DNA of 5,580 bases from Thermomicrobiaceae bacterium (GTDB lineage: Bacteria > Chloroflexota > Chloroflexia > Thermomicrobiales > Thermomicrobiaceae), in assembly GCA_007123655.1 (NCBI GenBank), contig SKKR01000249.1, positions 1 to 5,580 of the forward strand, given 5' to 3'. A program made the translations under genes and the position numbers. Shown here one piece after another: positions 1 to 5,580 of the stretch (within the stretch, counting starts at the first letter, position 1; every line of letters begins with the position of its first letter). The notes under the pieces are model-generated. The model had not been told where the DNA came from. It saw only the letters and a program-made list of their open reading frames with translations, and did no database searches.

Positions 1-2
1 AT

Positions 3-56
3 GGAAAGCCGGAGCCGACGCTCACCGTCGAACACGTGAGAGATGTAACGGTCTAG
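3..56 (+). CDS. Possible C-terminal tail of a convergent plus-strand gene (partial)
   Basis: The plus-strand frame starting at base 3 is open from the window edge to a TAG at 54-56. It reads GKPEPTLTVEHVRDVTV, a well-mixed peptide with mostly G or C at the third codon position, as expected of coding DNA here. The next-door frames give either an arginine-rich peptide stopping at 39 or a frame running into the regulator's end. No ATG exists on the minus strand between 1 and 110, so a further minus-strand gene starting here from ATG is unlikely. With only 17 residues I cannot name a family. It could equally be non-coding sequence; the main support is its position, ending just before a hairpin and the oppositely oriented regulator. 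Confidence 0.3.
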   Translation, partial: GKPEPTLTVEHVRDVTV

Positions 57-75
57 TTGGAGACTATCCGGAGGG

Positions 76-100
76 CCTTTGCAAAACCTTTGCACGAAGG
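76..100. terminator. Hairpin between converging gene ends, possible bidirectional terminator
   Basis: Bases 76-85 (CCTTTGCAAA) pair with 89-94 (TTTGCA) plus 97-100 (AAGG). This gives a 10-bp stem with a 3-base loop (ACC) and a two-base CG bulge at 95-96. It lies 10 bases after the regulator's stop codon on the minus strand, and 19 bases after the possible plus-strand gene tail. Neither strand has the U-run of a classic intrinsic terminator after the stem, so it may be a weak terminator or an mRNA 3'-end stabiliser. The same bases also form an 8-bp direct repeat, CCTTTGCA at 76-83 and 87-94, with an 11-bp period. Confidence 0.35.
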
Positions 101-110
101 GGGTCGTCGG

Positions 111-3100
111 TCACCTGAGGGTAGGAGACCGCCGGCACTGGCCGACAATCGCCTCGACAACGGGATCTTCATATGCGGATTCGATTCCGAGCTTGTAGAG
201 TGACGTGAATCGATCCTCCCCAAGCACATGTCGAGCCTGACTGAGGATGCGCCCGAGATCCTTTTCGTTCGATGGGGACGCCTGTGCGTTGATGAGATCA
301 AGAATTCCGTGCGCTGCTCCGAGGAGTCGCGCCGCGTTAGCCGGCTGGTCCTCGGCCAGAAATACGCCGGCCAGACCGATCAGGCATTCGGCAACGCCTT
401 TTTGATCTCCGTGTTCGTAAAACACCTTTGCTGCTTCACGCAGCAGGCGAGTTGCTTCGGCCTGTTCACCCCGGACATTCAAGACGAAGCCGAGATTCTG
501 GACGGCGCTTGCCCGACCATCCCGTACGGGACACCGATCGAATAGCGCAAGGCTTTCCCGGTACGTCTCTTCGGCTCGATCGTACCGCTCTGTCACGCGG
601 TAGAAGTCACCCAGACCGTTGAGGCTATGGGCAAGTCCAAGCTCGATTCCAAACTGCCGACTGATTCTGGCGCTCTCCTCGAGCTCTTGCTCCGCCCTCG
701 CCAGATCACCGGAGCGCCAGCTCAGTTCACCGAGCATGCGCAGGTTATGGGCGACCATGAGGTGCTGACCGCGCTGCCGGTAATGCTCGAGTGTTTCCTC
801 CAGCGCCCAGCGGCTGAACTGCAAATCGTTTTGCCAGAGCTTGAGAACTCCCAGTGTGCATATCGCAGCGACGCTGTCCTCGTGGTCCATACACGTCGTC
901 GCGATGTCGATCGCTTCGTCGATCTGAGGTTGAACACCTTTACTATCTCCCAACATACTTGAGAAAAGCGCTACACCAGATAGTGCATACCCGCGCGAGG
1001 GCGTTGGTTCCGGATTAATGGCGAGAGCCCGGTTGAGCCAGTAACGCGCCTCGCGCCAGCGACCGCGGATGTACCAGAACCGGATCAGTGCCGTGGTGAA
1101 GCGCAGGAGCGGCTCGCTCATTCCACGATCATCAAACCAATGCAGCGCAGTCCGAAGATTGTCGTGATCACGTTCAAATCCGCGCATTGACTCTACATTC
1201 TTCATATTGTTGAGGTCGGACTTGACCGACTCAACATGCTCGAGGAAGTACCAGGCGTGACGCCGTGCTATCGCTTCCAGCTCCCCAAGGGTCAGTAACT
1301 GCTCCAACCCATATTCCCGGATGGTCTCCAGTATCGTGAAGCGGACGTTGCCGTCGTCGAGGTCCGTCTCCGCCACGAGACTGGCATCAAGAAGTGCGGC
1401 AGTACCGTTGATTACGTCGACGTTGGGCTCCCGCTCAACGCCGGTATCGTCTGCCTGACCAATAACCGATTCCGCGGCGTCGAGTGTCCATCCACCCCGA
1501 AAAATCGCGAGTCGCCGAAACAGGGCCTGCTCCACCGGACTGAGCAAGTCGTAACTCCACTCGATCGTGTTGCGAAGCGACTGCTGATGGACCGGGCGAT
1601 CATACGCGCCGTCAGTGAGCAGCGGCAGCGGCTCGTCCAAACGCAGCGCCATCGCAGAAGGCGACATCAGCCTGATTCGCGCTGCGGCGAGTTCGATAGC
1701 GAGAGGTAAACCATCGAGACGCTGGCAGACGTCGACGATTGCCCCGGCGTTGCCGGGACCGAGGTCGAAGTCAGCCTTCGCCGAACGCGCACGCTCAACA
1801 AACAGCCGGACTGATGGGTACTGCTCCACCTGCGCTACCTCCCCGTGCAATCGCCGGTCCGGAACAGGGAGTGGCGTCAGGACGAAGACCTTCTCACCGC
1901 TGAGACGGAGCACATTACGACTCGTCACGAGCACGGTTATATGGGGACATCTGGATAGTAATCGGGCAATATCGTCCCGAGATGGCAGCAGATGCTCGAG
2001 ATTATCCAGAAGCAAGAGCAGATGTTTGTCGGCGAGATGGTCCTGGAGAGCTTTCAGGTGTCCTCGGTCTGGACGTTCCGTTAACCCGAGAGCGTGAGCA
2101 ATGGTTGGCAAGACGAGCGCGGGGTCGCTGAGTGGTGTCAGGGAGATATAAAACACCCCGTCGCGAAAATGGCCGCACAGGGTTTTCGCAACCTCAATCG
2201 CCAGACGCGTCTTGCCACTTCCACCAGGGCCCGAAACCGTCACGAGCCGGTGCAGAGTTAGATCCTTTCGGAGTTCGACAGTCTCTTCCTCACGACCGAC
2301 GAAGCTTGACAGCAGCGCAGGCAAGTTGCTCACTCGTGGGGGCTCGTCCGACTCGCGCTGCGCTGAAACGGGTGACTGCACAAGGGATGGCGTGTGCCCG
2401 GCAGAGATGTCATCGCGAAGCTGGCGTAGTTCAATGTCTGGTTCAACGCCGAGTTCCTCGTTCAACAAGTCTTCGAGCCGATCGTATTCCTCCAACGCGC
2501 TCGCAGGTTGACCAAGGAGAGCTTCCACCCGCATCACACCAGCGCGAGCTTGCTCCTTGATTGGATCCAACGCCGCAGCTTCCCGGTATGAATCAAGCGC
2601 AGACGGATAGTTGCCAGCGCACTCCTGGGCGCGGCCGAGTTCGATAAGCAACGTTACGCATTGGTCACGAAGGAGCTGTCGTCGCGGCTCGATCCAGTCT
2701 TCGTACGGGTGCTCCGGAAGCAGGTCTCCCTTGTACATCGCAACGGCGGACCGCATCGCAGCGACATCGGAAGCAGTAACTGCATTTCGAGTCAGTTTCT
2801 CGAACTCGATGGCGTCTATCCAGAGTTCGATTGGCGGCGACAGCGCAATCACATGCGTTCTGAGTTGAAGCGCCTGCCTCAAGTCGGTGCCGGGCGGCGA
2901 GACGGATTCAAGCGCGCCGCGGGCGGCATGAATCACCTGGTAGAAGTTCCCGGCCGCGACTTTCGGGTCAGCTCCTGGCCAGAGGGTTTCCAGGACCTGC
3001 TCACGGTGAATCCGATGCCCCGGTGCGAGCGCCAGGAGCTGGATCAACGATTGTGCTTTGGAGAGGCGCCAGACTTCAGACGTCGCGCTCCGACCAGCAC

Positions 3101-3215
3101 AGCTGAGGTCGAACCCACCGAGCATGCAGATGTCGAGGCGTGGGGAGCGCGCATCCTCGAGCCATTCCAACGTTCGGGTAGAGCTTGATCCGGTCAGGGA
3201 CTCGTCGCGATCCAT
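111..3215 (-). CDS. SARP/AfsR-like transcriptional regulator: winged helix, BTAD, NB-ARC-type ATPase, TPR
   Basis: This is a large cytoplasmic one-protein regulator of 1034 residues from the ATG at 3215. Residues about 27-103 form an OmpR-like winged helix (starts ICMLGGFDLS, later LETLWPGADP). Residues about 134-270 are a BTAD domain (YKGDLLPEHPYEDWIEPRR; then EELGVEPDIEL). A P-loop STAND/NB-ARC-like ATPase follows: Walker A GPGGSGKT at 329-336, Walker B LLLLLDN with Asp404, TSR at 431-433, and GLPLAIELAAAR from 502. The segment around 625-640 (FTILETIREYGLEQL) is typical of AfsR-like predicted ATPases. From about 825 to 972 four TPR-like units recur every 40 residues, probably a sensor surface. 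No C-terminal LuxR helix-turn-helix is present. The family uses ATP-dependent assembly to activate transcription; the ligand and target genes here are unknown. The frame extends to a GTG at 3260, but that codon has no purine-rich site, whereas the ATG at 3215 follows GGAAG (3227-3231) by 11 bases. Confidence 0.9.
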   Translation of the reverse strand: MDRDESLTGSSSTRTLEWLEDARSPRLDICMLGGFDLSCAGRSATSEVWRLSKAQSLIQLLALAPGHRIHREQVLETLWPGADPKVAAGNFYQVIHAARGALESVSPPGTDLRQALQLRTHVIALSPPIELWIDAIEFEKLTRNAVTASDVAAMRSAVAMYKGDLLPEHPYEDWIEPRRQLLRDQCVTLLIELGRAQECAGNYPSALDSYREAAALDPIKEQARAGVMRVEALLGQPASALEEYDRLEDLLNEELGVEPDIELRQLRDDISAGHTPSLVQSPVSAQRESDEPPRVSNLPALLSSFVGREEETVELRKDLTLHRLVTVSGPGGSGKTRLAIEVAKTLCGHFRDGVFYISLTPLSDPALVLPTIAHALGLTERPDRGHLKALQDHLADKHLLLLLDNLEHLLPSRDDIARLLSRCPHITVLVTSRNVLRLSGEKVFVLTPLPVPDRRLHGEVAQVEQYPSVRLFVERARSAKADFDLGPGNAGAIVDVCQRLDGLPLAIELAAARIRLMSPSAMALRLDEPLPLLTDGAYDRPVHQQSLRNTIEWSYDLLSPVEQALFRRLAIFRGGWTLDAAESVIGQADDTGVEREPNVDVINGTAALLDASLVAETDLDDGNVRFTILETIREYGLEQLLTLGELEAIARRHAWYFLEHVESVKSDLNNMKNVESMRGFERDHDNLRTALHWFDDRGMSEPLLRFTTALIRFWYIRGRWREARYWLNRALAINPEPTPSRGYALSGVALFSSMLGDSKGVQPQIDEAIDIATTCMDHEDSVAAICTLGVLKLWQNDLQFSRWALEETLEHYRQRGQHLMVAHNLRMLGELSWRSGDLARAEQELEESARISRQFGIELGLAHSLNGLGDFYRVTERYDRAEETYRESLALFDRCPVRDGRASAVQNLGFVLNVRGEQAEATRLLREAAKVFYEHGDQKGVAECLIGLAGVFLAEDQPANAARLLGAAHGILDLINAQASPSNEKDLGRILSQARHVLGEDRFTSLYKLGIESAYEDPVVEAIVGQCRRSPTLR

Positions 3216-3275
3216 CGGTCGCTCGACTTCCGTGACATCTCGCTTGCACCCACACCCCACACAGGAACTGGGCAG

Positions 3276-3304
3276 ATTCTACACGATGAGACAAACGTTG
3301 TGCA
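3276..3304 (-). promoter_or_regulatory. Putative sigma-70-type promoter of the SARP/AfsR-like regulator
   Basis: On the minus strand TGCACA (3304-3299, 4 of 6 matches to TTGACA) is followed after 17 bases by TAGAAT (3281-3276, 5 of 6 matches to TATAAT). Transcription would begin near 3269. That leaves only about 9 bases before the GTG at 3260 but about 54 before the ATG at 3215, which agrees with the later start. The match is by eye, and short AT-rich boxes arise by chance, but this is the non-coding gap where a promoter for the regulator is expected. Confidence 0.4.
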
Positions 3305-3335
3305 GAATGGAAGAGTGTGTTGATGCCACTTTCGG

Positions 3336-3352
3336 CGTGCGAGCCCGTGCGA
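3336..3352 (-). repeat. 7-bp direct repeat upstream of the regulator promoter, possible operator
   Basis: On the minus strand TCGCACG occurs twice, separated by GGC (3352-3346 and 3342-3336), a 10-bp period of about one helical turn. It lies about 31 bases upstream of the putative -35 box. SARP and OmpR-type winged-helix proteins bind tandem heptamers of about 11-bp period, so this could be a site for autoregulation or another activator. The period and distance do not match the classic SARP arrangement, in which the repeat lies close to the -10 box. A CAGCGCTG palindrome (3361-3368) lies next to it. Function is inferred only from position. Confidence 0.3.
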
Positions 3353-3393
3353 CGCGAATTCAGCGCTGAGTAGCGTCCGCGTGACACCCTTAA

Positions 3394-4950
3394 TTACGAA
3401 TCGTGCATCGAGCTTTTGTGCAGAGAAATACCGGTCATTTCGGGGGCTTGATCGAGATCGAGCAGTCTCAATATCGTCGGTGCGATATCGGCCAGGCGGC
3501 CTTCATCGACGAGCTTCGCGTTGCGGACATCTGATTCGTCCGGCGAGATCAGTACAAGCGGGACCGGATTCATGGTGTGCGCGGTCCAGACGTCGCCAGT
3601 TCCCGGGATCAGCATCTCCTCCGCGTTTCCGTGATCGGCGGTCGCGATAACACATCCACCCGCCGTTAGCGTCGCGTCCACAACCTGGCCCAGTCCCTGA
3701 TCAACCGCCTCGATCGCTGTTACCGCGGCATCGAACACTCCCGTGTGTCCGACCATGTCTCCGTTTGCGTAGTTGATGACTACGAACTGGTAATCCTTCG
3801 ACGCGATCGCGCCGACAGCCGCGGCCGTCACCTCTGGCGCACTCATCTCGGGTTGCAGGTCATAGGTGGCGACGTTTGGGGACTGGATCATCGTCCGGTC
3901 TTCCCCGGGGAACGGCTCTTCCCGACCGCCATTGATGAAGTAGGTGACGTGGGCGTACTTCTCGGTCTCAGCGGAGTGAAACTGCCGGAGCCCGGCGTCA
4001 CTGATCACCCGTGCCAGCGGATTGAGCACGTCCTCAGGGGGGAATGCGACTTCGACCGAAAAATCCGGCTCGTACTGCGTCATCGTCGCGATGAAGACAT
4101 CCGATGGAATTGCCTCGCGATCAAACGCATCGAAATCAGCTTGCGCGAACGCGCTCACGATCTGGCGCATCCGGTCCGCCCGGAAATTGACGAAGACCAG
4201 GGCATCGCCGTCCTCTACTGTCGGATCGCTGCCGCTAATGATCACGGGTTCAATGAACTCGTCGGTTGTTCCTCGCTCGTAGGAACGCTCTATCGCGGCG
4301 ACCGGGTCGGGTGCGTCAGCGCCTCTCCCATGCACCAGCGCTTCCCACGCACGCCGGGTTCTGTCCCAACGTTTGTCCCTGTCCATCGAGTAGTATCGAC
4401 CCGACACCGTGCCGACTCGCCCTACCTCTGTATCCTCGAGGTCCTGAACCAGAGTTCGCATGAACTTGACCCCGGAGGTGGGTTCGGTGTCTCGGCCGTC
4501 GGTAATCGCGTGTACGACCACATTGTCAAATGAGCGCTCCCGGCACAGGTCGAGCAACCCGCGCCAGTGCCGGTGATGGGCGTGCACACCGCCATCCCCG
4601 ATCAGCCCGATCAGGTGTAGCTTGCCTCCCGTTTGCCTTGCGTGATCGATCGCACGTTGAAACACCGGAATCTCTCCGAAGAAGCCATCGCTGATTGAAC
4701 GGTCGATGCGGGTGATGGACTGATAGACAACGAACCCGGCTCCAATGTTCAGATGGCCCACCTCCGAGTTGCCCATCTGACCATCTGGCAGGCCGACATC
4801 CTCACCCCAGCAGCGCAGCTTCGTGTTGGGGTACTCGGTAAGATAGCGGTCCATGTTTGGCGTGTTCGCTGCGCTGATCGCGTTTCCTGGACCTTCCGGG
4901 GCGATTCCCCAGCCGTCAAGGATCACCAGCACGACAGGGGACCGGCTCAT
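3394..4950 (-). CDS. gpmI: 2,3-bisphosphoglycerate-independent phosphoglycerate mutase
   Basis: This enzyme interconverts 3-phosphoglycerate and 2-phosphoglycerate in glycolysis and gluconeogenesis. It is cytosolic, monomeric and Mn2+-dependent, in the alkaline phosphatase superfamily. The 518-residue length is normal for the family. The phosphatase-domain metal and nucleophile set is complete: Asp12 in LDGWG, Ser62 in MGNSEVGHLNIG (phospho-serine nucleophile), Asp398 and His402 in NGDMVGHTG, Asp439-His440 in TADHGNAEEM, and His458 in TAHTMNPVP. The inserted transferase domain carries the substrate ligands His123, Arg153-Asp154 (DGRDTEP), Arg185 and Arg191 (SGRYYSMDRD), Arg257 and Arg260 (FRADR) and Lys331 (EKYAHVTYF). 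The ATG at 4950 overlaps the upstream nuclease stop as ATGA and has a GGGGGA site four bases before it, so translation is probably coupled. No glycolytic gene is adjacent in this window. A 178-base gap separates it from the regulator's preferred start downstream. Confidence 0.97.
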   Translation of the reverse strand: MSRSPVVLVILDGWGIAPEGPGNAISAANTPNMDRYLTEYPNTKLRCWGEDVGLPDGQMGNSEVGHLNIGAGFVVYQSITRIDRSISDGFFGEIPVFQRAIDHARQTGGKLHLIGLIGDGGVHAHHRHWRGLLDLCRERSFDNVVVHAITDGRDTEPTSGVKFMRTLVQDLEDTEVGRVGTVSGRYYSMDRDKRWDRTRRAWEALVHGRGADAPDPVAAIERSYERGTTDEFIEPVIISGSDPTVEDGDALVFVNFRADRMRQIVSAFAQADFDAFDREAIPSDVFIATMTQYEPDFSVEVAFPPEDVLNPLARVISDAGLRQFHSAETEKYAHVTYFINGGREEPFPGEDRTMIQSPNVATYDLQPEMSAPEVTAAAVGAIASKDYQFVVINYANGDMVGHTGVFDAAVTAIEAVDQGLGQVVDATLTAGGCVIATADHGNAEEMLIPGTGDVWTAHTMNPVPLVLISPDESDVRNAKLVDEGRLADIAPTILRLLDLDQAPEMTGISLHKSSMHDS

Positions 4951-5580
4951 TCAATCCCCCGATGCCGCGGTTCCGGGTTCACGCTCACCTCGTCTCTGTG
5001 CAACTTGCGCATGAGCCTCCGGTAGCGGTGCATCAATGGCTCCTGTTCAGATGTCCATCCGTGCAGTTCCACCAGGTTCAGTGCCCGGTTGACATACCCG
5101 AGTGCGACGTGGCAATCCCGGAACGCGTGCTCGTATGCCTTGGACAGTTCGATCAGCGGGTAGAGGCGTCGTGACGGGCTCGTACCTTGATGGGCGATCA
5201 TCCGGTGCCAGATCTGAATGGCGTCCGCCCAGCGACCGTTCCTCCGGTAGGCTGTCGCCAGCATCTCCCCGGCACGAAATCGCAACTCGGGGCCGACGGC
5301 CTCGTGGTCCAGGTTCGGCTCGATCAGTGCCGCGGCCCTGTCCAGTTCGTTCCTGCCAAGCAGATGAACGCCGCAGGAAACCTGGTCAGATGGATGGGCC
5401 AAGGTGGCTTCCGGGTCGCTTTCCGCCCCGAGCAGGCGTTCGGCGAGCCGAGCGAGCGAGACGATGTCCTCCTGGTTGTGACTGAAAACAGGTCCGAGCG
5501 GTCTGGCATCTCGGCTCCGAAGATAATCGAAGTACAGCTGCGGGATCATGAACCCCGGAACGTCGCCGAAGCGCTCAATC
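4947..5580 (-). CDS. YprB-like RNase H-fold exonuclease with TPR-like C-terminus (5' part outside window)
   Basis: The frame is open to the right edge of the window, and the residues before the first internal Met (codon 5547-5549) read IERFGDVPGF. These continue the family pattern PG-x(2)-IP-x-LYFDYLR, so that Met is internal and the gene starts beyond 5580. The visible part begins with the end of the RNase H-like (DEDD-type exonuclease) domain: IPQLYFDYLRSRDARPL, then the conserved HNQEDIVSLARLAERL, whose His and Asp match the final motif of YprB proteins. About 155 residues of helical, TPR-like sequence follow (ELRFRAGEMLATAYRRNGRWADAIQIWHRM; YPLIELSKAYEHAFRDCHVALGYVNRAL). The protein ends in a basic stretch, MHRYRRLMRKLHRDE. 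YprB proteins are predicted 3'-5' exonucleases acting on DNA or RNA; the exact substrate is not established. The catalytic acidic residues of the earlier motifs lie outside the window and cannot be checked. The stop codon overlaps the gpmI start. Confidence 0.8.
   Translation of the reverse strand, partial: IERFGDVPGFMIPQLYFDYLRSRDARPLGPVFSHNQEDIVSLARLAERLLGAESDPEATLAHPSDQVSCGVHLLGRNELDRAAALIEPNLDHEAVGPELRFRAGEMLATAYRRNGRWADAIQIWHRMIAHQGTSPSRRLYPLIELSKAYEHAFRDCHVALGYVNRALNLVELHGWTSEQEPLMHRYRRLMRKLHRDEVSVNPEPRHRGIE
4955..4960 (-). promoter_or_regulatory. Shine-Dalgarno site of gpmI inside the upstream gene
   Basis: GGGGGA (4960-4955) lies within the last codons of the upstream nuclease gene, four bases before the gpmI ATG at 4950. 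Together with the ATGA overlap it fixes the gpmI start and suggests translational coupling, in which ribosomes finishing the first gene restart on gpmI. Confidence 0.65.

Larger units (their letters stand above)
3216..3393. other. Non-coding gap between gpmI and the regulator
   Basis: This 178-base stretch holds the end of the gpmI transcript, the 7-bp direct repeat, the putative promoter and the likely 5' leader of the regulator with its GGAAG site. I see no intrinsic terminator after gpmI: the best hairpin there is a 4-bp CGCT/AGCG stem without a T-run. Read-through from gpmI into the regulator is therefore possible. The leader from 3216 to 3260 is open in the regulator's frame and would code for 15 extra residues if the GTG at 3260 were used. 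Confidence 0.5.

Noticed and set aside
53..301. Minus-strand open frame of 82 codons overlapping the regulator's 3' end
   Set aside because: It overlaps the C-terminus of the regulator in another frame, and that C-terminus (AARLLGAAHGIL and following) matches the normal end of AfsR-like ATPases.
1615..2097. Plus-strand open frame of 160 codons, rich in Ser and Arg
   Set aside because: The Ser/Arg-rich composition is typical of a wrong frame opposite a coding region, and it lies across the ATPase domain of the regulator.
2661..3188. Plus-strand open frame of 175 codons opposite the winged-helix and BTAD part of the regulator
   Set aside because: It is antisense to clearly conserved domains, is of low complexity, and resembles no known family; a shadow frame.
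3333..3355. Possible rho-independent terminator after gpmI
   Set aside because: Only a 3-bp GGC/GCC stem can form, with no T-run. The similarity between the two halves is a direct repeat and not an inverted one.
3745..4533. Plus-strand open frame of 262 codons opposite gpmI
   Set aside because: It lies entirely antisense to a complete gpmI with all catalytic residues conserved. Long antisense frames are expected from the GC-rich third positions, and its sequence shows no family resemblance.
5547..5549. ATG as the start of the nuclease gene
   Set aside because: The frame stays open to the window edge, and the residues just before this Met (DVPGF) belong to the conserved family pattern, so the Met is internal.

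Overview
The window looks like an ordinary chromosomal stretch of a fairly GC-rich bacterium. The best guess is a member of the Chloroflexota (Thermomicrobia/Sphaerobacter-like). That guess rests on the style of the large regulator, which joins a SARP-type N-terminus to an AfsR-like predicted ATPase and a TPR tail, and on a YprB-type nuclease with a TPR-like tail. The assignment is an inference from family resemblance and was not tested by any search.

All three clear genes lie on the minus strand and are read from right to left. From 5580 down to 4947 is the 3' part of a gene for a YprB-like RNase H-fold exonuclease, whose 5' end lies outside the window. It overlaps by four bases (ATGA, 4947-4950) with gpmI (3394-4950), a complete cofactor-independent phosphoglycerate mutase with all expected catalytic residues. 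After a 178-base non-coding stretch (3216-3393), counted from the preferred regulator start, comes a very large regulator (111-3215). It has a winged-helix DNA-binding domain, a BTAD domain, an NB-ARC-like P-loop ATPase and a C-terminal TPR superhelix. A plausible promoter (3276-3304) and a 7-bp direct repeat (3336-3352) lie in front of it.

At the left edge (1-110) a short plus-strand open frame ending at 56 may be the tail of a convergent gene. A hairpin-forming sequence at 76-100 sits between the two converging ends.

Functionally the window holds one glycolytic enzyme translated in tandem with a nuclease, followed by what is probably an independently transcribed signal-integrating regulator. 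I saw no mobile element, CRISPR array, tRNA, rRNA or riboswitch. I do not think the window contains a new multi-gene system. The points worth a second look are the regulator and its control region, the nuclease-gpmI overlap, and the convergent hairpin.
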